Positions 50,831 to 60,630 of a DNA stretch of 64,000 nt are shown here, piece by piece (within the stretch, counting starts at the first letter, position 1; each line of letters starts with the position of its first letter). The translations under genes were made by a program, and so were the position numbers. This DNA is from Globisporangium splendens. Lineage: Eukaryota; Oomycota; Peronosporomycetes; Pythiales; Pythiaceae. The DNA lies in assembly GCA_006386115.1 (NCBI GenBank), contig VFIW01000090.1, positions 1 to 64,000 of the forward strand, in the 5' to 3' direction. The notes under the pieces are model-generated. The model was not told where the DNA came from. It did not search any database and was given only the letters and a program-made list of their open reading frames with translations.

Positions 50831-51481
50831 TGTAATGGGCTATACTTAGCCATTACATGAAGGTGGATCTGTTCTCAGATCTAGTGTGCCACACACCACC
50901 TTCAGTGTGCATTGTGGAGAGACAAATAACAAAGGGATTACAGTACGACAGTCCCCACATGCACATGTGACGTCATCCCATGACGTCACTAGCGCTCTCT
51001 GTGCTGATCAGTGCAGAATGTTGTTCACATGTACTAATCAGTACAGAGTGATGACATCCATGTACTAATCAAGTACTGAGTGATGATTCCTACTTGGGAA
51101 ACTGCGCTGGTGATGAGACCGACGTGTGTCTGCCACCTAAAGTGAGTGGCTGTAGCCAATCACTTTGCAGGGAATTTTCCACGGGACTTCAAGTTCAAGC
51201 TTCTCGAAGATCTCGTGGGTTCAACCTCAGTGTACCCAAGGTTTATATATCATATTCATAGGTTTTATTGTGTATGTTTAGGTTTTAGTTATAAAACCTC
51301 TAGGAGCCCTTGGGGTTCATTTACATGTAGCGACAGGAACCATAAGCATTTTTAATTCAGTTGCAAATTTTCTCTCAAGCCCTCAAGTCGTTCTTCTCTC
51401 CCTCCAAGTCGGGATTGCTTCCTCGTCGCACAAGCGTGTGTTCCGTGTTTTGGGGACTGTTGTGAACAGCGCCCCATTACA
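50831..51481 (+). repeat. 3' LTR
   Basis: 651 bp, matching the 5' LTR with scattered substitutions and small indels. Same TG/CA ends, paired TGACGTCA sites and terminal hairpin. Confidence 0.95.
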
Positions 51482-51558
51482 GCGCTCGTGACGTCATGGG
51501 ATGACGTCACATGTGAATGTGGGGACTGTCATGTAATGGCTGGTTTTAGCCCATTACA
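51482..51558 (-). repeat. Inverted, internally deleted LTR fragment
   Basis: The minus strand reads TGTAATGGGCTAAAACC... and then jumps to the paired TGACGTCA region, skipping about 85 bp relative to the full LTR. It abuts the 3' LTR end head-on and is followed by single-copy sequence at 51559. Confidence 0.8.
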
Positions 51559-52605
51559 TAATCATATTGCAGGCGAAAGGGTACTTACCGTAGAAGTGGC
51601 CATGGATTTGACATGAGCGCAATTTCGGTGCGACACGTCTCGTAGCAGCGGATCCTATCAAGCATTCCGCGAGTGCAATCCCTTGTAAGAAGCCCGACAC
51701 ATCCAAAGAAGCTAGCACCGAGAATCGATCTCCAACATCTGTGCACAACGCCACAAACAAGATTTAAACAATTTACATCGGCACACCTCGTGAAAGTGGT
51801 TGAGAAACAATCGCAGGTTTCACACGCATTGAAATTGTTCCGTTTTTTGTATCAAAATGCGTCGTCGTTTTCCCTGCCTGATTGACACAGAGAATATCGA
51901 TTAAAAAGACATTTTCGGGTAATGTTGTTTTATGGGGGATATCCTAACTCACCGTATCTTAGCACACTTTCCCTATTTACGGAAATGCCATTTTCAGTCC
52001 GTTTATAAATTCTGTATCTCCGTATTTGGCTCTTGGATCACCTGCCCTCTCGTATTGATTGGCAAGTACAGCGCGCGACAGATGCTGCGTCATCGCTGCT
52101 GATGCGTGGAGTGATGGCGAAATAGTGCGCTCTTCACGTAGGTTGTGGCTGCAAAGGCGGATTTTGTAAATGCCCAAAGCCGCGAGCATTCACGTGTTCT
52201 CGAAGGCGAAGTCTGGGTTCGGCTGCATGCTTGCAGTTGAAGTTCGCTTCCGAAGCTCCGATAGACACGCACCAGCGATTGCGATGTCGCGTTGCAGGCG
52301 ACTTTTCCACCTCTCCGAATAATTAGTTCCTATTGAATTGAATTACATAGGTTTGTGCACCATCTCAAATACGTATGCACCAAGTCGTTACGTTCTGTAA
52401 CACAACAAAGAGGTTTTAAAAAGCAAATGTTTCGTTCTTGGCTCCACTTGTCGCCGACAGAGGGAGCGGGTAAGACGTCACCGTGGACAGCTTGAAGGAG
52501 CGCGTCGCCAGCTGCAGGACCATAGACGCTGCGCCGCGCATTCGCATTCACGCGACCGGCGGCCGACGTGAGCGCTTCCACTCATCCGAAGCTCCGCTCA
52601 TGAGC
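51559..52605. other. Intergenic sequence
   Basis: AT-richer, non-repetitive within the window, with only short unsupported open frames. It separates the repeat island from the gene block; no RNA gene or element recognised. Confidence 0.6.
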
Positions 52606-52612
52606 TCATTCC
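52606..52612 (+). promoter_or_regulatory. Oomycete INR-like motif before the deaminase gene
   Basis: TCATTCC fits the oomycete initiator YCAYTYY and lies 66 bp before the ATG at 52678. A start here would exclude the in-frame ATG at 52600 and so supports the chosen start. Confidence 0.35.
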
Positions 52613-52677
52613 ACAAACCGCTCGCTCTCGCGCACTCGCCTCCCTCCCCATCCTTCCAGTCCAACAGCACATTCAAG

Positions 52678-53736
52678 ATGCGCACGGCCGAGCTCACGCC
52701 CGAAGACGAGCAGTACCTGGCGCTCGTGGAGCACCAGCGCGACCACGAGATGAAGCTCCCGCTGCTCTCCAACTTCCGCGTACTCGCGCTCTTCGCGTAC
52801 GAGGACCTCGAGGGCAACCACAAGCACGTGATCGGCGCCAACTGCGAATGCGCCAACATCGGCGGCGCGCTGTGCGCCGAGCGCTCGGCGATCTGCCAAC
52901 TGCAGCTGCTGCCCGTGAAGCGTGTGCGCAAAGTGTACATCGTGTCCGACGCCGACGTGTGCTTGACGCCTGGTACGCTGTGCCGTGAGTTTCTGAGCTC
53001 CAGTCCGCTGTTTACGCGCCAGACACCGTTCATCATGCGCGCATCGAATTGCAAGCCATGCACGGCGACGCTGGAGGAACTGTACCCATTCCCGTCGATC
53101 TACGACCGCATCGGAAAGAACGACATCCTCACATACGCACACGCGTTCTGTGAGAATGCCACGAACGCTGCGACGGAGCCAATCAACGGCACTAGGACCA
53201 GCGACGGCAACTACCCTGCGTTTGTGGCGCTGCAGTTGCAGAGCATGTCACCTGCCGAACGCGCCGTGTACCTGGCGGCATTCAATGCGACCAAGTACGA
53301 CAAGCGCGACGATCTGTTCCCGATCCGATACGCGGCGGCGACGCTGTTCTCGGACGGCGATATCAAAGTGACATGGCAGCACAAGACGCTCGAGTACGGG
53401 AGCTCCCTCGATGCGCTCTCGAAGCTCATCCCGTTCATCGACGAGAAGCAACTGGGCACGGGCACATACGCTCGCTTTGACGTCCAGGAGGGCAAGATGG
53501 TCCCAGCCGATGAACGCGCCGTCGCGCAGCCTGTGTTTGTCGTCCAAGTCGACCAATTCGGTATTCTGCACGCGCCATTTGCCCGCGTGCGCGCGTTCTT
53601 CTACGAATACGATTTCCAGGAGCTCATCGTGCTCGTGCACGACCAGTCCGGGGAGCTCAATCGTGTGGCCATGGGCAACCTCATTGCCGAGTCTCCAGAC
53701 TGCATCGCGGCGTCCACAGGTGCGCCTGCGTCCTAG
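52678..53736 (+). CDS. Cytidine deaminase-like protein, two CDA-fold halves
   Basis: 352 aa from ATG in context AAGATGC; the frame is open upstream, with a weaker ATG at 52600. The N-terminal half carries the cytidine deaminase active-site block G-A-N-C-E-C-A-N-I-G-G-A-L-C-A-E-R-S-A, giving a zinc Cys and the catalytic Glu. The second zinc motif, normally P-C-x-x-C-R-(Q/E), reads P-G-T-L-C-R-E-F here, so one expected Cys is Gly. The C-terminal half resembles a degenerate CDA repeat (AAATLFSDGDIKV...KTLEYGSSLDAL). The family converts cytidine/deoxycytidine to uridine/deoxyuridine in pyrimidine salvage. Whether this protein is active is open because of the missing ligand. Single exon; no operon-like partner. 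Confidence 0.8.
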   Translation: MRTAELTPEDEQYLALVEHQRDHEMKLPLLSNFRVLALFAYEDLEGNHKHVIGANCECANIGGALCAERSAICQLQLLPVKRVRKVYIVSDADVCLTPGTLCREFLSSSPLFTRQTPFIMRASNCKPCTATLEELYPFPSIYDRIGKNDILTYAHAFCENATNAATEPINGTRTSDGNYPAFVALQLQSMSPAERAVYLAAFNATKYDKRDDLFPIRYAAATLFSDGDIKVTWQHKTLEYGSSLDALSKLIPFIDEKQLGTGTYARFDVQEGKMVPADERAVAQPVFVVQVDQFGILHAPFARVRAFFYEYDFQELIVLVHDQSGELNRVAMGNLIAESPDCIAASTGAPAS

Positions 53737-54243
53737 AAGCGAAGAGTAAACGCTTTTCCACCCCTCTCGTGTTCCTCGTCACACTTCCCCATCAATAGGG
53801 ACGTGGCAAACGAGGAAGGACTTGACGCAAAAGAATCAGTATCTGTACCCAAGACATGTAGACTTAGCTATGTATGCAAGACAATGGGATGTATGCATTC
53901 TGCTTGGTTGCTCAGCCAACCTCCGATAATATAAGATGAGTTTTGTCCTTCTGGTGCTTCCCAGCGTACTTGAACGCCAGCATTATGGTTGCATAGGAAG
54001 TAATGCGATCCCTTCACCTGGGCATGATGCATCTGTCCTTGGTTCACTTTGTTCGTGCGGGTGCCTTGCCGGCTTCGGTTTGACTTCCCAAAATAGAACC
54101 CACAAAGACACACTTTACCCACATCAGTTCACGAAATGAATGCTTTGATTTCAAATGGTAGCAACACACAATAAATGCGCTCACAGATAAAGTGCTTTGT
54201 TTTCCTCGAACGATTGTGACTCAGATCCACTGCACTTTGCTTT
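53737..54243. other. Intergenic, convergent 3' ends
   Basis: Lies between the deaminase gene (+) and the EF-hand/WD40 gene (-). It should hold both 3' UTRs (AATAAA-like ACAATAAATG near 54167). Nothing else seen. Confidence 0.55.
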
Positions 54244-57200
54244 TCATGTGTGGGGAGCTTTCTTCTTCGGCTTCTTGTCGTCTGCTTCCGTGTGGGTATT
54301 CAGGAAAAGCTTCATATGTTGCAACTGCTCTGGCGTCGCCTTTGAGAACTGAGAGCAACAACAAAATCATAATAGTATCAGTAAACAAGGCGACACAATG
54401 TTGTCAGAAAGGATAACTCGCATTCTTACCATCGCGGGTAAAATCTCACGCAGACTGATGCGTCCACTGTCGTCTCGATCCAAAGAGCGAAACAGTTTCT
54501 CGGTTGCCTCTTGGTCCGAGTGGCCGAAGATCGGCCGGAAGCTCTGTAGCATGCTCGCCCACTCCTGCTGGTCAATGTCCCCCGAAAAGTCCTCGTCAAA
54601 GCGCGTGATGATGTTCCCAAACTCGATCACTTGCTTCACAGTGTAGAACGGACCGAACGGACTCTGTGGGATACCACTACTGCCAGTATTCCCAGCGACG
54701 GGCACCATACCCTGGCTCGCGCGTTTCTTCATCGAGTACATGGACCTGCTGTTGTTATTCTCGTCCCGAAGCGCTTTGGTAACGACACATTTCGCGTCAC
54801 CACCACACTGGCGTCCATGCGAAGCTTCATTTTCCGCTTTGAGGTTGATTTGGGTCCTTGCAACTGCGAGCATGATGAAGATGGTTCGCACAGCTTTTCT
54901 TTCAAAAACGTCGACGGAGCAACGTCGAGCGCTTGCATCGCATGGCACCGAGTTGCTGTGCGTCGCTGTACCTCCAGGGGGTAATTTTTCATCGTGCGCA
55001 TCAGATCGTCATCATCCTTACCATTGCCAGTGGAATACGTACGTCTCTTGGCCATCCTTCGCAGCTGCTCGGGTGAGATCTCTGGAGGCAGGAGTGCACT
55101 CTTCTTGAGCGATGCCATTAGCGTGAGATTGTGCGAGATCTCTTTCAATTGGTGCGCCTCGCTAGGTCCAAACAATTTTTGCTGAACGCCTGCACGAATC
55201 GAGTCGGCTACACGTAATAACAACAAATTAGCACAACAGCGGACATTTTGGCTGTCGTAGAGCTCACTCACCTGAAAACGGCGCCTGGGCAGCAAGCCCT
55301 GCTTCAATTCCTGTCGGTTTTGCGGCAGACTTCACAGGTGATTTGCTGGTCTCCTGGGTAAGAGGAGAGATCATCCCCATCTGCTCCGGATCGTCCGCAA
55401 GGTCCGCGTCTTCTTCCGCCTCCTTTCGAGATACAGGGCTGCTGTGCCTGCTTCTTCTGTGTGCTTTCAGTTTTTGCCGTTTGTGTTTCCGAATAACTTC
55501 TGCCGCGATCCGAGAATGGTGGTGGCTGGCATCGGAGCTCAAGTGGTGCGTGAATTTCCAAGCCGAAGATGACGCAGGTTGTGTGGGTGGATCGTTTTGT
55601 TGGCCCGCAGTTGCGTTTCGCGTGCGCTGCGCTGTTGCTTTTGCTGCTATTGCCGTTGTTGTCGTTAGTTTGGCGGATGGATTGACAACAGTTGAAATGA
55701 TGCCGATGCATGTGTGGGCAGCATCCCATACTTTGATTCTGCTATCTTGTGAGAAGGTGTACACCACGCCGGGATCAGGGACGCACTTGACGGCAAACAC
55801 GACGTCATCGTGAGCTATCCGTGAAAAGGTCGACATACAGCTTGCAATTCCCACGTGCATGTGACCACCCGCACTGCTTGCGGCAGTAGAGTGTGAGAAA
55901 CCAGTCTTGACGCCATTGCGATCTTCTGGCCGCAACTTCAGGACGCTTTGCTTGTGGGACATCCGAAGCAGTGGATTGTACTCCTCAGTCTGGACAGCGT
56001 TCCCTGGTCCGTGCCTCTGGTACTGATGCTCGAAATGTGTCCCGATGCCTCGCTTGCGAGCGACGTTGATCAGAATCCGATAGTCCCATGCATAGATCTC
56101 ACCACTTTCACACGCAGCAAGGATGAGGGAAGACGGCTCTTGTGGAGACTCGAAAGTCGAGCAGATCGAAGTGATCGGCGACGTGTGTTGAAAATGCCTT
56201 GAATGCACCGGGATGGAGGACGGATGGCTTGCTTGAGAGTGCGCCGCAGTACCTGAAGGGGGTGTCGGTGGAGCTGAAGTCGTTGAATTCTGGCATGCGA
56301 GCTGCATCAATGGGAACGTCGTGTACACGACATCTGTCGCTTGCCAAACGAGAATGATTCCATTGGAATCTCCCGAGATGAGTATTGGGGCTTGGCAATG
56401 GAAATGGAGTGAACGAATCTCGTGGTGGTGGCTCTCGCATCGATACAGCAAGTACAGTTTCTGAAAGTCGTACACGTGGATGCGTCCGGAATCGTCTCCG
56501 GTCGCGACGAAATCTAATTCCGTAGAAAATGCGCACGCCGTGATGCAGGATTCATGCGCATTTTCCACTGTCCGCAGCACCTCAATGTCGGTTTTCCCAC
56601 GTTCGAGTGGGAGACACAGATATTGCGGTCGTACCCTGTCGAAATCAAACACTTGATACAAATGAGAGGTACATTAATCTCTTTTTATCAATGACAGCAA
56701 AAGAAGTCGGCGTTGGCGCGCACTTACACACATTCGCGGGCAAAACAGCAATGACGAGATGATTCCATCGTGAATTTGCGATTTCTAGTATGGCATGCAA
56801 GCAAAATCAGCACTCGAGTCAGGGAATTATCTCATGATGCCTGCTCAAGGGCTTTATCGTGAGCTCACCGTCATTAAGACTCCTGTCAAAGACCCACCCA
56901 ACGCAAGCAAATGCTTGAGCGGAGCACACCATTTGAGACGCGCAACGGGATATCGATTCACGATCTTGCTTGAAAACATGTAGGCACCCGTTGCCGCGTT
57001 TACTATCGACCAGAGTGTGATCGAGTGATCGCTACTCGAGATCGCCAGAATGTTTCTCGCTGGAACGTGATCTACATCCAGGATCGTTAGTCGCGCGTCA
57101 CCACTCCCAAGCAGTTTTTCTACGCAGTTCATCTCATGATGTAAAACCAGATCCGAATCATACATCTGCACAATAACAAAGTGGGTTTTAGCATAACGCG

Positions 57201-58460
57201 ATGTGATTTAACTGCATGAAGTAGCACTTCAACTGAACTCGCACCAGAATGACAGCCGATTTGTGTTCAATCACAGCAATACGCTTCAGCTGCGTAAAAC
57301 ATTTAATCTTGTGGACTTGATACGGGAAGTTCCTGCAAAATGATAGCAGCAAGGGTTGAGAGTGAGAGAAACCAGACTGTCTGTGAATGTCTGGCCCATA
57401 CGCAACATCTCACCTTGCCTTTGTGCCACCTACAAGTTCTTGCCGATACATAGTCGCATACAGTCCCGCGAGTCCGATTTGCTGCTCGCACGTTGCGATA
57501 AGTCCAAGTGACATGCAGAACGTAGTAAACTCTTCCCAGTCCACCCAAGCATCTCCATTAATGTCGATTTGTTCAAACATCTCGAAGAGCAACGCCACGA
57601 GTGCAGACGCTCGACCAACGCGCTGGAGCTCTGGTCGTGACTTCATAACGGCGAATAGGATGATGCGGGCAAAGTCGTCTTTCCGGATTCCTTTTTCGGG
57701 AAAGCAGTTCTCGATACCGAGAAACTCGTCATAGTTCAATGCGGCACAAACCGCGACCACGCTTGTCAGCGCATTCCGGTTGGGAATTTCAATTTCAGGG
57801 ATGATATCGAGGAGGAAGACTTGCATTGACTCGGCGAGTGCTGGCGTAATGGAGCTTTGCACGGATCCGGACTCGCCAATCGAGTGGAAGAACCATCCTT
57901 TTCGGTTCTTGTGGTTGCGGTAAAACTTACACATGACCACAAAGTTGGGCGGTACGATCGTCGACTCGGCTGTGCCCTTCTTCAGTTTGGCTTTCGGGTC
58001 GTGGTAGTATTCAAATGCGCGGATTGGACGCTCGCCATGGAAGCTGCTCTCTTCTTCAGACGTAGAAGAAAGGTCGCAAGACCAGAAAAACTCGTTGAGC
58101 TTTGGATTCTTCGCGATCTCGTCTTCGGAATACGACACCAAACAGCTCACGACTTCCACAAAAGGGTGCAACTTGGACAAGGAAAAGGACAAAAACTCTT
58201 TCTCAACCGCGTCTTTGGCTTTTTGTCGCCGCATCACGAGGTTTTCGTCGCCAAAGAAGCCTCCAGAGGCAGCAGTAATTGCAGGATTGAACACACTCAG
58301 AACAGACAGCCAAGCGGACAAGACACAAACTTACAAACGTCACGCGGTCTTGCGTTGCTGTGAGCTCTTTCACATCTTCTTCGTCCTGGCCGTCGTCCTC
58401 GCCGAGTGCAAACAACGAAGCGTGCCGTGAGGCTTCTTGGCGCGTCGCTCGTGCTGCCAT
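54244..58460 (-). CDS. Multi-exon EF-hand and WD40-repeat protein
   Basis: Minus-strand gene in at least eight exons. Tentative exons: 58460-58335 (ATG in CCCATGG; donor GTAAGT); second exon ending at 57414 (acceptor unresolved); 57332-57245; 57165 to about 56869; about 56635-55272; 55207-55022; 54863-54430; 54348-54244 (ending KKPKKKAPHT). Introns 57413-57333, 57244-57166, 55271-55208 and 54429-54349 keep frame with GT-AG ends; those near 58300, 56750 and 54940 are uncertain. The N-terminal part has an EF-hand loop DINGDAWVDWEE. The middle is WD40 repeats (SSDHSITLWS, TGDDSGRIHVYDF, SGDSNGIILVW, SQDSRIKVWD). The C-terminus has two more EF-hand-like loops (DEDFSGDIDQQEW, DRDDSGRISLREI). The layout resembles WDR49/WDR64-type proteins, some of them linked to cilia; a role in zoospore flagella is only a guess. 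Calcium-responsive scaffold is the safest description. Confidence 0.78.
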
Positions 58461-58678
58461 GGGACAAAAATGGCGGTGACAATGTGTGTCTTGGCCACTC
58501 GGCGGTTGAGAAATGTGTTGGTGTCTTCAGGTTTGGGAATATATATATACATTACGGCTACTACTTTTACTACTATGGGACAGTGACGTCTCTACAAAAA
58601 AAGCGACAGATTAATACACAGGGTTGTTTTTCTTTGTCTAAAAGTACAATTGGAGGACAGGCATGCATGCGTGAGGAT
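58461..58678. other. Short intergenic spacer
   Basis: 218 bp between two minus-strand genes. It must contain the promoter of the EF-hand/WD40 gene and the 3' UTR of the PX-VPS9 gene. CCATTTT (58473-58467, minus) fits the INR consensus but would leave a leader of only a few bases. Confidence 0.5.
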
Positions 58679-60598
58679 TTACGAGTCAAACATGGGACGC
58701 ATCGTGTTGTGGTGGCGCTCGATGAGGTCGATCGCGGCTTCAAAGTTGGTCAGATAGTACCCAATCTCGCCCGTCGCGTCGTGATAGTCGCACATCAGCT
58801 GCAGAAGCTCCTTCGTCGCGAGCAGCTTCGACATGTTGCTCGAGACGACGACAAAGAGGTTGATCGCGATGAACTCGTCTGTGGTGATCGACGGCCCAAA
58901 CTGTTCCACAGATGTCAAACTCGAGGAGCCAGCATCCATGATGCAAGACCGGAACACTGCACTCGCTGAACGCACGATGCACTTGAGCTTGTCGAGGGGA
59001 AGCGAGTACTCGTCGATGCGGCGCAGTTCACGACGAGCATCTTCCCAGTCATTGGGCGAGATCATGTGCTGTGGAATGCCAAAGTAGCTTTGGTCCTTCG
59101 TCTGCATCACACGGAGTTTGTTCTTCAGCCGGAGTTCGTCTTCGTCCGAGTAGATCGTGTGTAGCGACTCGTAGACATGGTCTTCGAGAGGCACCATTAC
59201 GTGTTTCTCGACATATGAGCATACTGCATGGCGAATCTCCTCAACGAACTCTTCATGGTCTTCTTCACTGTGTTCTGAGCGAGTTGCTCGCAGTTCTCGG
59301 CGCAGGATCTCGTCCTCAAACATCATCTTCTTCAGCTCAGTCATCTTTCGGGAAATCGCCTTGAGAATCGCGCGGGCTTTGCGGGATGTGAGTTTGCTTC
59401 GGCGGGTCTCGTGAGAGCTGCGCGTCAAAGCAGCTACGAACGCTTCGCATTCCTTAAACACTGTGTGGCTCTGGCTGGCAAAGATCTCGGTTACCAACTG
59501 GGTCGCATTCACTTGGTTCTTGAAATGGAAGCAGTTGCACACGCTGCGGTCGTACACTTCGCAATGACGGTGCACACCGCAAAATTCTTGCAATAATAGC
59601 ACCGCACGGCGACGGCGTGGACCCAACGGCGCAGGAGATACCAACGCCGCAGTCTGCCGCAGAAACGAGTCGAACACAACTTTCCGCTGGTGCAGGAGCG
59701 CACCGCGGAAGTGAAACATCTTTTTCGGCAGATGGAACTTGCGCAGGCTGCGGAACGTGCCCCACAGATCTTTTTTCACGGGAGCGTTCTCGGCACTAAT
59801 TCTCTTGATCTGACGGTAGAACTCGATCATCTCGCTGGAGCTTTTTTTGATCTCCCATTTGCGCTTCGTCTCGGCGTCTTCAACGCGCAGGATAAACCGC
59901 GTGTGGTTGTCCACGATGTCGACTTCGACGACGCGCACGTAGATCTGGTATCGGATGTGAAGATCCAAGTACTCTTTGGACGCATTGTTCTGGAGAAATG
60001 GTTCGTCGTCAGTGAGACGACTGCACTTGCACGCGGGCGCCGTGGTTTTACTGTTCGATACCGTCGCATCTTGCTCCTCCACGACCTCGCGTCCGCTCAT
60101 CGAAAACATACTGCAGCAGCTATCGGCGCGCAGCAATCGCTTCTCCTGGCTGTTGACAGCGAGCAGCGCTTTAGCGACCTGGTCACTCTCGTCGTCATCC
60201 ACGTGCCACGTGCCATCCCCGAGCTCCGCAATAAGCGCATCGGCGCCATCATCGTCGTCCCCTTCGTCGACATACCCAAACGCGTCCTCCTCTGCTCGCA
60301 GCGCGTCGTCCATTTCGCACTCGCACTCGCACTCGGGTTCGGCGTCCGGCTCCCCGCTATCGCCCCCACATCCGTCGTCATCGTCACCATCATTCTCGCA
60401 TCCATCCAACGCAGAGCTCACTTTGCGCTTCTTGTGCGGGTAGTCGAGCTGGTCGACGAGGCACTCGCCGTCCATGAGGCGGTCGAGCGCCGCCACGTCG
60501 AGCGCGTGCTCCTCGTAGTCGTCCTCGCTCAGCAGCAGACTCGCACGCAGCCCCATCGCGAGCGCGCTGTCGTCGTCCATCTGGCCGCCGCTTCCCAT
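58679..60598 (-). CDS. PX and VPS9 domain protein, probable Rab5-family exchange factor
   Basis: 639 aa, single exon, from ATG at 60598 (AGCATGG, purine at -3); the frame is open upstream but that part looks like leader. Residues 1-190 are acidic and low-complexity (many Asp/Glu runs). A PX-like phosphoinositide-binding domain follows (about 205-330; YQIYVRVV, then LPKKMFHFRGALLHQRKVVFDSFLRQ). A helical stretch lies at about 360-460. The C-terminal VPS9 domain (about 470-635) is clear: P-L-D-K-L-K-C-I, D-E-F-I-A-I-N-L-F-V-V-V, and G-E-I-G-Y-Y-L-T-N-F-E-A-A-I. VPS9 domains load GTP on Rab5-like GTPases, and PX would place the protein on PI3P endosomes, so a role in early endosome fusion is expected. 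The domain ends close to the protein C-terminus. Confidence 0.85.
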   Translation of the reverse strand: MGSGGQMDDDSALAMGLRASLLLSEDDYEEHALDVAALDRLMDGECLVDQLDYPHKKRKVSSALDGCENDGDDDDGCGGDSGEPDAEPECECECEMDDALRAEEDAFGYVDEGDDDDGADALIAELGDGTWHVDDDESDQVAKALLAVNSQEKRLLRADSCCSMFSMSGREVVEEQDATVSNSKTTAPACKCSRLTDDEPFLQNNASKEYLDLHIRYQIYVRVVEVDIVDNHTRFILRVEDAETKRKWEIKKSSSEMIEFYRQIKRISAENAPVKKDLWGTFRSLRKFHLPKKMFHFRGALLHQRKVVFDSFLRQTAALVSPAPLGPRRRRAVLLLQEFCGVHRHCEVYDRSVCNCFHFKNQVNATQLVTEIFASQSHTVFKECEAFVAALTRSSHETRRSKLTSRKARAILKAISRKMTELKKMMFEDEILRRELRATRSEHSEEDHEEFVEEIRHAVCSYVEKHVMVPLEDHVYESLHTIYSDEDELRLKNKLRVMQTKDQSYFGIPQHMISPNDWEDARRELRRIDEYSLPLDKLKCIVRSASAVFRSCIMDAGSSSLTSVEQFGPSITTDEFIAINLFVVVSSNMSKLLATKELLQLMCDYHDATGEIGYYLTNFEAAIDLIERHHNTMRPMFDS

Positions 60599-60623
60599 GC
60601 TGCGCACAAATTCGGATCTAACG

Positions 60624-60630
60624 AGAGTGA
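60624..60630 (-). promoter_or_regulatory. Oomycete INR-like motif before the PX-VPS9 gene
   Basis: The minus strand reads TCACTCT, fitting YCAYTYY, 26 bp before the chosen ATG; AATTTG (part of an FPR-like MWTTTNC) follows about 11 bp later. This supports the downstream ATG as the start. Confidence 0.35.

Larger units (their letters stand above)
43834..51481 (+). mobile_element. Ty3/gypsy chromovirus LTR retrotransposon
   Basis: 7.65 kb with direct LTRs (43834-44486, 50831-51481) starting TG and ending CA, a PBS-like site, gag, pol in the order PR-RT-RH-INT, a C-terminal chromodomain and a polypurine tract. Gag and Pol are linked by a -1 frameshift signal. One base is missing in the integrase C-terminal region. 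The LTRs differ at scattered sites and small indels, so the insertion is not very recent. No 5-bp TSD is visible: the left flank ends GGAAG and the right flank begins GCGCT. Confidence 0.94.
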
